The notes under the pieces were generated by a model. That model worked only from the letters and a program-made list of their open reading frames with translations. It was not told where the DNA came from and searched no databases. Source: CAVXEH01 sp963805305 (GTDB lineage Bacteria; Chloroflexota; Limnocylindria; QHBO01). Taken from it: a DNA stretch of 64,000 bases. Positions 1 through 7,815 of the stretch are shown here, one piece after another (within the stretch, counting starts at the first letter, position 1; each line of letters begins with the position of its first letter). The DNA is taken from positions 62,001 to 126,000 of the forward strand of contig CAWDTM010000004.1 in assembly GCA_963805305.1 (NCBI GenBank), read 5' to 3'. Position numbers and translations under genes: made by a program.

Positions 1-134
1 TCGGACGGCTCCGGCCGGACTCGTCCGCGGCTGGCGGTGGAGCGCATGGCGGCGGGGGCGAGCCGCTCCTCCTCCGCCTCTCGTGAGCGGCGGTCGCGTC
101 GAATCAGCCCCGGGCGGGGATCGGGCATGGACCG
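1..134. other. window edge, no assignable gene
   Basis: No recognisable protein. The plus-strand frame ending in TGA at 84-86 could be the last codons of a gene that starts before the window, but the residues (Gly, Arg and Leu rich) match nothing I know, so it is not called. Confidence 0.3.
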
Positions 135-1151
135 ATGATGCCCGAACTGCCGGTGGTATGCTGGCCCGCTTTGGCGAACCGACCCCCCGCCCGATCGACG
201 TTCGCGGGCCGCGCCCCGGCGCGGCGGCCGCCGCGCCGGCATGCCGTCGCCATCGGCCAGGCACTGCTCGTCACGTTCCTGTGGTCGACGTCGTGGGTCT
301 TCATCAAGATCGGTCTCGACGACCTCCACCTGCATCCCCTCTCGTTCGCGGGGCTGCGGTATGCGCTCGCCGCGGCCATCCTGCTGCCGTTCGGGATTCG
401 CGCACTGCGACGGACCGGGGGACCGGTCGGTCGCGGGGTGGCACTTCGCGTGGCGACCTACGGGCTGCTGTTCGTGGCCGTCACGCAGGGAGCGCAGTTC
501 GCGGCACTGGCGATCCTGCCGGCGACGGCCGTCTCCCTTGTCCTGTCCGCCACGCCCCTGGCGGTGGCGGCGATCGCGCTGGCCCGCCGCGAGGAGCAGC
601 CAACCGCCCTCCAGCTCGTTGGGGTGGCGCTCCTGGTCGTGGGGGCCATCGCCTACTTCGGGCTGTTTACCGTTGGCCCGGACCGCCTGGCCGGGCTCGC
701 CATCGCCGTGCTGTGTGTGAGCGCGGCGGCGGTGTCGGCACACGTCGGCCGCGGCCTGGCCCGGGACACCATCGCCCGGATCGGCGGGTCGCTGGGCCTC
801 ACGGCGATGAGCCTGGCAATCGGCGCCGTTGCCCTGCTGGGCACCGGGCTCCTCCTGGAGGGCTGGCCCGCACTGGACCTGCGCGCATGGGGGATCGTGG
901 CCTGGCTGGCAGCGGTGAACACCGCCTTCGCCTTCACGCTATGGAATCACACGTTGCGGACGCTGACGGCCGTCGAGTCAAGCGTCGTGAACAACACGAT
1001 GACCATCCAGATCGCCGTCCTTGCCGTCGTCTTCCTGGGGGAGCGCCTCGCCGCCATGCAGGTCGCGGGACTCGTGCTGGCGGCCACCGGCGCCGCGGTG
1101 GTCCAGCTGGCGCCGATCCTGCGACGGGCACCGCGATCCGGCGGGTGCTGA
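135..1151 (+). CDS. EamA/DMT-family membrane exporter
   Basis: Drug/metabolite transporter of the EamA (RhaT/YdcZ-like) type, expected in the cytoplasmic membrane with two EamA repeats and about ten helices. The first helix starts near residue 38 (motif LLVTFLWSTSWVFIKIGL, where the W-x-S/T-x-W-x-F-x-K-I pattern is typical). The second repeat carries NTAFAFTLWNHTLR and SSVVNNTMTIQIAVLA, also typical. The substrate cannot be read from sequence. The start is uncertain: ATG at 135 and 138 give an Arg/Pro-rich N-terminal extension. A TTG at 171 lies 8 nt after a TATGCT box (157-162) and would be a leaderless start matching the pattern used by neighbours. The gene converges on the phn operon with only 7 bases between the stops. 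Confidence 0.85.
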   Translation: MMPELPVVCWPALANRPPARSTFAGRAPARRPPRRHAVAIGQALLVTFLWSTSWVFIKIGLDDLHLHPLSFAGLRYALAAAILLPFGIRALRRTGGPVGRGVALRVATYGLLFVAVTQGAQFAALAILPATAVSLVLSATPLAVAAIALARREEQPTALQLVGVALLVVGAIAYFGLFTVGPDRLAGLAIAVLCVSAAAVSAHVGRGLARDTIARIGGSLGLTAMSLAIGAVALLGTGLLLEGWPALDLRAWGIVAWLAAVNTAFAFTLWNHTLRTLTAVESSVVNNTMTIQIAVLAVVFLGERLAAMQVAGLVLAATGAAVVQLAPILRRAPRSGGC

Positions 1152-1158
1152 GACCGGT

Positions 1159-2022
1159 TCAGACGGCTTCGACGAGCTCCGGTTCGACCAGCTCGCCCCG
1201 AACCCTGGCTTCCGACCCCTCGATGATCCGCCGGCGCAGCCAGCCCGACAGGGTGTCGACGAGGATCGTGATCCCGATCACCACGATCAGGGCCGTGCCC
1301 GTCAGCCGGAAGCGGTTGAACGCGATGGTCTGCTGGACCAGGAACCCGATGCCGCCTGCTCCCACCACGCCCAGCACCGCCGAGGCGCGGATATTGATCT
1401 CGAAGCGGTAGAGCCAGAATGCCACGATCTCCGGCATGACCTGGGGCAGGACGCCCCAGCGCTGCACCTGCAGCGGCCCGGCGCCGGTGGCCCGCGCGGC
1501 CTCAACAGGCCCGGAGTCGATCCCCTCCACCACCTCGGCGGTCAGCTTGCCCAGGGTTCCCACCGAATGGAGACCCATGGCCAGCGCCCCGGCCACCGGC
1601 CCCAGGCCGGCGATGGGGATGAAGACGACCACCGCGAGGACCAGCTCCGGAAAGGCGCGAATGCCATTGAGCACCTGGCGCATCACGTTGGAGACGAGCC
1701 CGCTCGAGACGTTCCTGGCGCCGAAAAAGCCGAGCGGCAGCGAGAGGACCGCGCCAATGACGGTGCCGATCCAGGCCATCTCGAGCGACTCGAGCATGGC
1801 ACGCAGCGCGTTGGGCAGGTAGCTCCAGTCCGGCCCGGACTCCAGGTACATCTTGTAGAAGAGATGACCGATGCCGCCGGGGAGCTCGACGATCTTGGCC
1901 GGGTCGAACTGGAGCGTGACGAGCGCCCAGACCAGGACGAAGGCCAGGGCCAGGAGCGAGACGTTGCGACGCGCCCGCGACGGCGGTGTGGGCCGCTCGG
2001 CGGCCATGGCGGCCGCCGTCAT
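1159..2022 (-). CDS. phnE: phosphonate-type ABC transporter permease (second PhnE)
   Basis: Inner-membrane permease of a PhnCDE importer for phosphonate, phosphite or a similar phosphorus oxyanion. 287 residues with about six helices. The permease loop that contacts PhnC is visible (EAARATGAGPLQVQRWGVLP), followed by FEINIRASAVLGVVGAGGIG, a PhnE hallmark. It is the last gene of a four-gene minus-strand operon phnD-phnC-phnE-phnE. Its ATG overlaps the TGA of the preceding phnE in an ATGA junction, so translation is probably coupled. Two different PhnE paralogs would form a heterodimeric channel. Confidence 0.92.
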   Translation of the reverse strand: MTAAAMAAERPTPPSRARRNVSLLALAFVLVWALVTLQFDPAKIVELPGGIGHLFYKMYLESGPDWSYLPNALRAMLESLEMAWIGTVIGAVLSLPLGFFGARNVSSGLVSNVMRQVLNGIRAFPELVLAVVVFIPIAGLGPVAGALAMGLHSVGTLGKLTAEVVEGIDSGPVEAARATGAGPLQVQRWGVLPQVMPEIVAFWLYRFEINIRASAVLGVVGAGGIGFLVQQTIAFNRFRLTGTALIVVIGITILVDTLSGWLRRRIIEGSEARVRGELVEPELVEAV

Positions 2023-2828
2023 ACCAGCCTCCGCCGCAGCGTGATCGAGATGAGCTCGATCACGAAGACGAAGACGAACAGCTCGACCACGATGACCGAC
2101 ACGTTGCTGAAGTTGAAGAACTTGTACTCGCGCAGCAGGATCCGCCCGATGCCGCCGGCGCCCACGATGCCCAGCACCGTCGAGGCGCGGATGTTCAGCT
2201 CGAAGGTGTAGAGCGAGTAGGCGACGTAGTTCGGCAGCACCTGCGGGAGCACCGCCCAGCGCACGGTCTGCAGGCGGTTCCCGCCCGCGGCGCGCGATGC
2301 CTCAATAGGCCCGACGTCGATCCCGTCGACCGTCTCGGACTGCAGCTTGGCAACCACCCCGATGTTGAAGAGGATCAGGGCTGCAATCCCGGGCAGCGGA
2401 CCAATCCCCACCGCGGAGACGAAGATGAGGGCGTAGAGGAAGTCGGGGACGGCTCGGATGACGCTCAGGACGGAGCGATCAGCCAGGTAGGTCGCGAGGT
2501 TGGGTGCCGTGACGCGCGACGCCAGGAAGGCGACCGGCAGGGCGATGGAGCAGCCGATGGCGGAGGCCAGCAGGGCCATGCGGAACGTCTCCAGCATGGG
2601 ATCCACCGTCTTGGGCAGGAACCCCCAGTTGGGTCGAAGGAGGTCCCCCAGGATCCCGACGCCGTTCGTGATGTCGGAGAGGATCTTGCCGGGGTCCAGT
2701 CCGATCCCGAACTGCTTGCTGGTGGCGACCCAGCTGATGGCGAGGAAGGCAACCAGCCCCATCGGGACGACGAATGAGGGCCGGGGCCTGGCCGGCCGGG
2801 CGGCCACGTGGCCGGCCGGCCGGCTCAC
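2019..2828 (-). CDS. phnE: phosphonate-type ABC transporter permease (first PhnE)
   Basis: Paralog of the neighbouring permease, 269 residues. It has the same ABC-contact loop (EASRAAGGNRLQTVRWAVLP) and the FELNIRASTVLGIVGAGGIG motif shared by PhnE proteins. The start lies 4 bases inside the end of phnC (2825-2828), again suggesting coupled translation. The N-terminus (MSRPAGHVAARPARPRPS) is a short basic cytoplasmic segment before the first helix. Together with PhnC and PhnD it forms a complete importer. Confidence 0.92.
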   Translation of the reverse strand: MSRPAGHVAARPARPRPSFVVPMGLVAFLAISWVATSKQFGIGLDPGKILSDITNGVGILGDLLRPNWGFLPKTVDPMLETFRMALLASAIGCSIALPVAFLASRVTAPNLATYLADRSVLSVIRAVPDFLYALIFVSAVGIGPLPGIAALILFNIGVVAKLQSETVDGIDVGPIEASRAAGGNRLQTVRWAVLPQVLPNYVAYSLYTFELNIRASTVLGIVGAGGIGRILLREYKFFNFSNVSVIVVELFVFVFVIELISITLRRRLV

Positions 2829-3616
2829 AGCGCGACCGCGGTGGAAGCGGCGGCCTCCCCCATGACGTCATCGGCCGTCAGCGAGCGGCCGTAGATGTCG
2901 CGGAAGACGTCCTCGTTGGCCTGGGCTCCGGTCCCGTCGTAGACCAGCTCCCCGGCGCGCAGGCCAATGATGCGCTCCCCGTAGACCTTGGCCAGGTCGA
3001 GGAAGTGCAGGTTCACGACGGTCGTGATCCCCAGCTCGCGGTTGATGCGCTGCAGGTCACGCATCACGAGGTGGCCCGTGGGCGGGTCCAGGCTGGCGAC
3101 CGGCTCATCGGCGAGGATGATCCGGGGATCCTGGGCAAGGGCCCGCGCGATGCCCACCCGTTGCTGCTGCCCGCCGGAGAGGTTGGAGGCCCGGACGTAG
3201 GCCTTCTCCACGATGCCCACCCGCTCCAGCGCGCGCATCGCGATTTCGACGTCCTTCGGCTTGTACCAGCCGACGAGCGAGCGGAACGTGCCGGTGTTGT
3301 GCAGGCGTCCCATGAGGACGTTGTTCAGCACGGTCGTGCGCTTCACGAGGTTGAAGGTCTGGAAGATCATCCCGATCCGCGAGCGCAGCTGGCGCAGCTG
3401 CCTGGTGCTCGCCTTCCTGACGCTCACGCCGTCGACGATGACGTCGCCCTGCGTCGGTGGCACCAGCCCGTTGATGGCGCGGATCAGCGTGGACTTGCCG
3501 GCGCCGGAGAGCCCGACGACGATCACGAGCTGTCCGTCGGGGATCTCGAGCGTCAGGTTCTTGAGCGCGTGGACGCCCCCCGGATAGGTGATGGACGCGT
3601 TCGCGAAGCGAATCAT
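2825..3616 (-). CDS. phnC: phosphonate-type ABC transporter ATP-binding protein
   Basis: ATPase subunit of the PhnCDE importer, 263 residues. Walker A is GLSGAGKST (residues 35-43), the Q-loop region reads IGMIFQTFNLV, the signature is LSGGQQQRVGIARAL and Walker B is ILADEPVASLD. Next to both PhnE permeases and downstream of phnD. There is no strong Shine-Dalgarno before the ATG at 3616. A GC-rich hairpin (3631-3658) separates it from phnD and probably lowers its expression relative to the binding protein. Confidence 0.95.
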   Translation of the reverse strand: MIRFANASITYPGGVHALKNLTLEIPDGQLVIVVGLSGAGKSTLIRAINGLVPPTQGDVIVDGVSVRKASTRQLRQLRSRIGMIFQTFNLVKRTTVLNNVLMGRLHNTGTFRSLVGWYKPKDVEIAMRALERVGIVEKAYVRASNLSGGQQQRVGIARALAQDPRIILADEPVASLDPPTGHLVMRDLQRINRELGITTVVNLHFLDLAKVYGERIIGLRAGELVYDGTGAQANEDVFRDIYGRSLTADDVMGEAAASTAVAL

Positions 3617-3630
3617 GGGTTGGGAGATGG

Positions 3631-3658
3631 GAGGGGCGGACCCGGAGGCCCGCCCCTC
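3631..3658 (-). terminator. intercistronic hairpin phnD/phnC
   Basis: GAGGGGCGG (3631-3639) pairs perfectly with CCGCCCCTC (3650-3658), a 9-bp stem directly after the phnD stop. There is no U-tract, so partial termination or 3'-end protection of the phnD message is more likely than full termination. Confidence 0.55.
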
Positions 3659-3666
3659 GGCGGCGT

Positions 3667-4716
3667 CTAGCCGGTGTAGCCGAGCTTCTCGACCGCATCC
3701 CGGATGAGCTGGAGCCCAGACAGGTCCGGATCGGAGAAGTCGGTGATCTGGTAGATGTTGTTGAGGGTGGTCTTGCCTTCGTCGGTCTTGGCGTAGTCGA
3801 GCATTGCCTGCTTGATGGACGCCTTCAGCGAATCCGGCAGGGTTCCAGCAACGGCGATGCCGTCATTCGGGATCTCGGGCCCGTAGGCGAACACCACGTC
3901 GTTGGTCTTCATGTCGCAGTCGGTGGTCGTGCTGGGGCGCGCGTCGTCGAAGCTGACACCCACCTCTGCCTGCTTCTCGCAGACGGCGATCACGGACGCG
4001 TTATGGCCGCCGGCGAAGAGCGCGGTGATATCCGTGTCGAGGTTGAAGCCGGCGTTGACCAGCTGCGTGGCGGGGAAGATGTACCCCGACGACGAGGTCT
4101 CCTCGACGAAGGAGACGGTCGTTCCCTTCGCGATGTTGGCGAGGGCATCCGCCCCGATCGGCCCCTTGGGCGTGTCACTGTTCGCGCGGTCGGTGCCGTT
4201 GCAGTTGAGGAACGTGAGGTCGTTGCCGTTGGAGTCCTTGCGGGTGTTCTCCACCGGTGCCGAGATGGTGCAGTACTTGTCCGGGTTGTTCGTGAAGAAC
4301 TGGGTGTGATAGGTGCTGCTGCCGAACCGCACGGACTGCAGGATGACCTCGGCGCCGGCCTGGTCAATGGCCTGAACCATGCCGTACGGCGGAAGGGCGC
4401 CGATCTGCGCCTGCCCGGTCTTCATGGCGGTCACCATGCCGGTGTAGTCGCTTGACACGTAGCCGGTGACCGGGATGCCGAGCTGCTGGGTGAGGTAGTC
4501 AGCGAGCGGCTTGATGGTGTCGACGAGTGCCTGTGCATCGGTTGATGGGACGAAGCCGATGACGAGGCTGGTCGGCATGGGCACCTCGGTCGGCGTTGCC
4601 GCGGTGGTCTCGCTGGCCATCGCGGATGCCGATGTCGAGCTGCCGGTGTTCGAGCTGCACGCTGCCAGCACGAGGCCAAGCACCGCGAGCACGGCGAAGG
4701 GACGGAAGGGCTTCAT
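3667..4716 (-). CDS. phnD: phosphate/phosphonate ABC transporter substrate-binding lipoprotein
   Basis: Periplasmic/extracytoplasmic binding protein of the PhnD family, 349 residues. The signal peptide ends in the lipobox LAAC with Cys20 as the lipidated residue, followed by a Ser/Thr-rich linker. The PhnD fold is indicated by SLVIGFVPSTDAQAL, the Y-x-x-M-V-x-A-x-K-x-G-Q-A-Q-I region and SSSGYIFPATQLVNAGFNL. The ATG at 4716 is chosen over upstream in-frame codons because GGAGGA (complement of 4718-4726) sits just before it and the signal peptide starts there. A TATGAT -10 box (complement of 4823-4828) gives a leader of about 100 nt. No C-P lyase, phosphonatase or phosphite dehydrogenase gene is present in the window, so the ligand is open. 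Confidence 0.93.
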   Translation of the reverse strand: MKPFRPFAVLAVLGLVLAACSSNTGSSTSASAMASETTAATPTEVPMPTSLVIGFVPSTDAQALVDTIKPLADYLTQQLGIPVTGYVSSDYTGMVTAMKTGQAQIGALPPYGMVQAIDQAGAEVILQSVRFGSSTYHTQFFTNNPDKYCTISAPVENTRKDSNGNDLTFLNCNGTDRANSDTPKGPIGADALANIAKGTTVSFVEETSSSGYIFPATQLVNAGFNLDTDITALFAGGHNASVIAVCEKQAEVGVSFDDARPSTTTDCDMKTNDVVFAYGPEIPNDGIAVAGTLPDSLKASIKQAMLDYAKTDEGKTTLNNIYQITDFSDPDLSGLQLIRDAVEKLGYTG

Positions 4717-4731
4717 GTCCTCCTCCATGTT

Positions 4732-4750
4732 CCGCGGGGTTGCCCCGCGG
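4732..4750 (-). promoter_or_regulatory. leader hairpin just upstream of the phnD ribosome site
   Basis: CCGCGGGG (4732-4739), loop TTG, CCCCGCGG (4743-4750): an 8-bp perfect stem about 6 nt upstream of the phnD Shine-Dalgarno, inside the predicted 100-nt leader. It could control translation or stabilise the 5' end; no known riboswitch was recognised. Confidence 0.35.
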
Positions 4751-4896
4751 GGACTGCGCGCTCGACGGGTCCGCAGGGTCGCGGTCCTGTCTGGGCATTT
4801 GGGCGCTGCGTCGAGCGCGGGCATCATAGCCGCCGCGCGCCGCCAGGGGGGAGGTCCATTGCGCACGTAATCGTGGGGGCCATCCGGCGCATGGAG

Positions 4897-4927
4897 ACAG
4901 CCCCGACGCTCTGAGCGCCGGGGCTGT
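4897..4927 (-). terminator. terminator after the phosphoesterase gene
   Basis: ACAGCCCCG (4897-4905) pairs with CGGGGCTGT (4919-4927), with further pairing in the inner part. It lies downstream of the stop at 4969 and upstream of the phnD promoter, so it would separate the two transcription units. Confidence 0.65.
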
Positions 4928-4968
4928 CCGGGGCGGGAATGGCGGGACGCCGAACGGGCGCCATCGGC

Positions 4969-6060
4969 CTAGTGGTGGCGGAAGAACTCCTTCATGGACT
5001 GGACGTTGTTGGCATCGGAGGCATTGCCCAGGTACCCGAGGTTCCACGCCTCCTCGATGGTGCGCAGCAGGGAGTAGTGGTTGTAGGGCTGGTCGCTCAC
5101 GTAGTGGCGGACCCCATGGGTCGTGACCACGATGGCGGGGATCAGGCCTCCTCCGTACGTGCCACCCGGCCAGGTCGCGCTGATGCGCGAGTCGCCGGCC
5201 TGAACGATGGGCGAGTCGCAGCAGCCGTCGGTGCTCTCCCAGCCGCCGTTGGTGGTGTTCCCGGTGTAGTCGTTCTCATCGGTCAGGATGAAGATGGCGC
5301 TGTTTCCGGTCCATGCCTTGCTGTGCATGATCTCGGTGACGGCCGTCTTCACGAAGGCGTCCGCCTTCTGCTTGAGGGAGGCGTCGTTCGGATCGTCCAC
5401 CCCGCTGCCGTACGGGCAGGTGGTCTCCGGGTAGCCGGGAATGGCGGTGTACACGCCGCCATGCATGTCGTTGCACTGGTCGGGGCTGATCCACACGAAG
5501 TTGGCCACGTGGCCGGACTTCAGGTCGCTGGCGAAGTCGGTGTAGGGCTTGATGTTCGCCATGCGTGCCGGGTTGTTGCGGATGTCGTCGAACAGGACGA
5601 ACGGGTTGTGCTTGGAGGCGTACAGCGCGTTTCCGCTGGAGGGCCAGTAGTCGGCGAGCTTGTCGTTGGCAGGCATGGCCTCCATGTAGGCCGCCCAGCT
5701 CTTGCCGTGCGACTCCAGCTGGTCCACCACGTTCTCGTTGGAGAAGCGGACGGACGGGTCGTCGGCCTGCACGAACCAGTTGCTGCCGCTGATGGCGGCC
5801 ACGTAGTTCGGCAGCGAAGGGTGGGTCACGCCGTAGTAGTCGGCGGCCATGCCGTACGAGCTGGCGAGCGAGGTGATGTACGGGGCGTTCTGGTCACCGA
5901 TGACGGTCGACTGCGAATGGTTTTCGAGCATGATCACGAAGACATGCGTGAGGCTGGCGTTGGCGCTGCTGTTGGCCACCACCCCTGCCGCCGGCAGGGT
6001 CATGGCGGCGACCAGCATGGCGCCGACGGCGATCCGGATGAGACGTGGTCTGGCGAGCAC
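4969..6060 (-). CDS. secreted phosphoesterase (acid phosphatase/phospholipase C family)
   Basis: Member of the PF04185 phosphoesterase family in the alkaline-phosphatase superfamily, 363 residues. The mature part begins with LTHVFVIMLENHSQSTVIG, where the E-N-H motif belongs to the metal centre. It continues with HPSLPNYVAAISGS, with the Ser/Thr-containing nucleophile region, then WISPDQCNDMHGG and FILTDENDYTG, which supply further metal ligands. A signal peptide (LIRIAVGAMLVAAMTLPAAG) predicts export. I chose GTG at 6060 because AAGGAGGA lies 8 nt upstream (complement of 6069-6076) and the signal peptide follows. A phosphate-releasing exoenzyme beside a phosphorus importer suggests a phosphorus-acquisition neighbourhood. 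Confidence 0.88.
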   Translation of the reverse strand: MLARPRLIRIAVGAMLVAAMTLPAAGVVANSSANASLTHVFVIMLENHSQSTVIGDQNAPYITSLASSYGMAADYYGVTHPSLPNYVAAISGSNWFVQADDPSVRFSNENVVDQLESHGKSWAAYMEAMPANDKLADYWPSSGNALYASKHNPFVLFDDIRNNPARMANIKPYTDFASDLKSGHVANFVWISPDQCNDMHGGVYTAIPGYPETTCPYGSGVDDPNDASLKQKADAFVKTAVTEIMHSKAWTGNSAIFILTDENDYTGNTTNGGWESTDGCCDSPIVQAGDSRISATWPGGTYGGGLIPAIVVTTHGVRHYVSDQPYNHYSLLRTIEEAWNLGYLGNASDANNVQSMKEFFRHH

Positions 6061-6322
6061 CGGGCGAGTCCTCCTTGTGGCGTTTCGTCGTCGCGGGGCG
6101 ACGCTTCGGGATGGACACCGGCAACCTGGTTGGGCGACCCGGACGGCAGCAATCCGGCGTAGTCGCGGCGCAGGGGCGATTATCGCGCCGCTGCGCCTTC
6201 GGGATGACAACCGGTCGTCAATCGAGCGTGAGACAAGCGGTGCGCCGCCGCAACGGATGCAGCGAGGTACCGATGCGTGGGCCCGACGGGGGTGGCGGTG
6301 TCGGATCAGGCCGCACGCACGC

Positions 6323-6592
6323 CTCGATCCCTCGCCGATCGTCGCCCTCAACCGGGCCATCGCGGTCGGCGAGCTTGACGGCCCGCACATGGCACTCGCA
6401 GCGGTCGACCGTCTCGAGGGCGAGCTCGCCGGCTACCACGCCTACCATGCGACCCGTGCCGACGTGCTCCGCCGGCTTGGCCGCAGGCACGAATCGCGCG
6501 CCGCATACGACAAAGCCATCGACCTTGCGGGCAACACCGCCGAGACCGCCAGTCTGACCCGCCGCCGCGACCAGCTGGACGGCCGCGGCTGA
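6323..6592 (+). pseudogene. 3' remnant of an ECF sigma factor (ECF42-like C-terminal domain)
   Basis: In-frame residues LDPSPIVALNRAIAVGELDG through YHATRADVLRRLGRRHESRA match the C-terminal, TPR-like part of SigJ/ECF42-type sigma factors. The sigma-2 and sigma-4 regions are missing. The DNA just upstream is the promoter side of the divergent phosphoesterase gene and encodes nothing sigma-like. The stop is TGA at 6590-6592. I infer a deletion that removed the front of the gene. Confidence 0.7.
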
Positions 6593-6619
6593 CCCGGCCA
6601 CCGGAACGGGCGCGCGTGA

Positions 6620-6796
6620 TCAGGGAGCCGCGACGTCGAACCCCGGGTTCCAGGTGATCTCCCAGAGGTGGCCGTCGGGGTCGCGGAAAGGGCCCGAGTA
6701 GATGCCCCACGGCCGATCGTGCGGGCCGTCCACGGCAGCGCCCGCGGCGATGGCGAGATCGAGGGCGGCATCGACGTCGTGTGGGCTGAGCCGAGC
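6620..6796 (-). pseudogene. 3' remnant of a VOC/glyoxalase-like gene
   Basis: 58 codons reading LSPHDVDAALDLAIAAG and then GIYSGPFRDPDGHLWEITWN to a TGA at 6620-6622. The F-x-D-P-D-G-x-x-W-E-I/V motif is the C-terminal signature of VOC proteins. The N-terminal three quarters is absent: in the same frame, immediately upstream, lies the TAG stop of the DinB gene (6797-6799). It is tail-to-tail with the ECF sigma remnant, 27 bases away. Confidence 0.65.
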
Positions 6797-7315
6797 CTAG
6801 AGGGGGCGGTGATCCTCCGGCGGCCACAGGTCGATCTGCGGCAGGCCCGCGATGCCAAGGGTCTGCGACAGCTCGCCCGCGTGGTACGCGTCGTGCGAGA
6901 GGAGCCGAAGCAGGATCGACTGCCGACTGAACGATCGGCGCGACTCGGTGACGATCGTCTCGTCGAGCATCGCGGGTGTCCACCGATCGAGGCAACCGGC
7001 GATCAGGGACCACGTGCTCTGGAGCGCGCCGACCAGCTCGTCAGCGCTCCGCGGGTGGTCGAGGTCGTCCTCCCAGCCGCCGTCGAACGTGGGATCGGCA
7101 AAGGGCGTGGTCTCGATTCCGGGCTCGCCCAGCATGTGGCACAGCCAGAACACGCGCACGCCCGCCATGTGACCGACGGTCGCCCAGACCGGCCAACGCG
7201 CCGGTGCCGGCTGCACGGCGAGCTGCTCGCCGGTCATCGCACCGACGACCTCGACGATGTGGCGGTTGTACGCCTCCCAGTCGGCGTAGAAGGGACGGAT
7301 GACGCCGAGGTCCAC
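6797..7315 (-). CDS. DinB-family protein
   Basis: 172-residue four-helix-bundle protein of the DinB/YfiT superfamily, usually metal-binding and often a thiol-dependent transferase. Candidate metal ligands are the His in WATVGHMAGV, and LLSHDAYHAGEL carries the typical H-D-x-Y-H-x-x-x-L pattern. The start is GTG at 7315, exactly 6 nt after a TAGAGT box (complement of 7322-7327), which predicts a leaderless mRNA. Its 3' end directly abuts the VOC remnant in the same frame, suggesting the deletion endpoint lies at or near this stop. Confidence 0.85.
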   Translation of the reverse strand: MDLGVIRPFYADWEAYNRHIVEVVGAMTGEQLAVQPAPARWPVWATVGHMAGVRVFWLCHMLGEPGIETTPFADPTFDGGWEDDLDHPRSADELVGALQSTWSLIAGCLDRWTPAMLDETIVTESRRSFSRQSILLRLLSHDAYHAGELSQTLGIAGLPQIDLWPPEDHRPL

Positions 7316-7466
7316 GGCATCACTCTAGCCGCTGCGTCGAACGGCGGGCCGGACCGGGCTCGTCGCCCGGCTCTTCTCCGATGACTGAGCCGTGCTCCCC
7401 GATGCCCTCACCGGCGGCCCGATTTCGCCGCGTACTGCGAGCGGGACATCCGCCACACGAAAAGCC

Positions 7467-7542
7467 TGGCGCGCCGGACAGGATTCGAACCTGCGACCTT
7501 CGGCTCCGGAGGCCGACGCTCTATCCACTGAGCTACCGGCGC
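7467..7542 (-). tRNA. tRNA-Arg (anticodon CCG)
   Basis: 76-nt cloverleaf with a 7-bp acceptor stem (complement of 7471-7477 with 7536-7542), encoded CCA (7467-7469), a TTCGAATC T-loop and anticodon CCG at the complement of 7507-7509. A TACCAT -10 box lies at the complement of 7564-7569, about 15 nt before the mature 5' end once the start point is allowed for. Confidence 0.96.
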
Positions 7543-7644
7543 CAGTTCCCACCTGGGGCCGCCATGGTACCCGACGGTCCCGGCGGGCGCCGCCGCGGTC
7601 GCCAGCTCCAGACGGTGGCCCCGGTCTCGAGAAACGCCGGATAA

Positions 7645-7788
7645 GCGAAGGCCCCTCCGAAGAGGGGCCTTCATTGCTGCCGGATTCGCTAACCGCAAGG
7701 GCATCTTTCACGAGCGGTTTCCCGCTCTACCCTTACCCAAACCTACCCATGACCTTGCGACCAGTGGTGAATCGCTGTGCGAACAGCG
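7645..7788 (-). ncRNA. candidate small structured RNA of about 140 nt
   Basis: On the minus strand, TTGACC (complement of 7819-7824), an 18-bp spacer and TACCGT (complement of 7795-7800) form a promoter; the start would be near 7788. The transcript contains a GAGCGG-GAAA-CCGCTC hairpin (7712-7727) closed by an outer AAGGG/CCCTT stem (7697-7701 with 7730-7734). It ends with an 11-bp stem capped by a C(UUCG)G tetraloop (7647-7672). No open frame fits. It resembles no RNA family I can name (not tmRNA, 4.5S or RNase P by length and motifs). Confidence 0.4.
7647..7672 (-). terminator. UUCG-capped 11-bp hairpin
   Basis: GAAGGCCCCTC (7647-7657) and GAGGGGCCTTC (7662-7672) pair perfectly. Read on the minus strand the loop is TTCG closed by C-G, an exceptionally stable tetraloop. 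No U-run follows, so it may act as a terminator or a 3' stabiliser of a minus-strand transcript. Confidence 0.6.
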
Positions 7789-7815
7789 TTCGTAACGGTA
7801 GACCATCTGTTCGCA
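7778..7815. promoter_or_regulatory. inverted repeat TGCGAACA...TGTTCGCA around a -10 box
   Basis: TGCGAACA (7778-7785) and TGTTCGCA (7808-7815) are perfect inverted 8-mers 22 bp apart, bracketing the minus-strand -10 box at 7795-7800. A third half-site GTTCG lies at 7788-7792. Placement suggests an operator; the bound protein is unknown. Confidence 0.4.

Noticed and set aside
4732..4750. The phnD leader hairpin as a known riboswitch
   Set aside because: It is a simple inverted repeat; no conserved aptamer bases or multi-stem junction was found.
6318..6592. The sigma-factor-like frame as an intact small gene
   Set aside because: It has only the C-terminal TPR-like part; no start with a ribosome site or TAnnnT box, and the DNA-binding and core-binding regions are missing.
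7467..7542. tRNA-Arg as an integration site for a mobile element
   Set aside because: No integrase, no repeated tRNA 3' end and no element genes on either side.
7780..7792. CGAAC...GTTCG as a LexA/SOS box
   Set aside because: The Gram-positive/actinobacterial box needs four bases between CGAAC and GTTCG; here there are three, and no SOS gene is adjacent.
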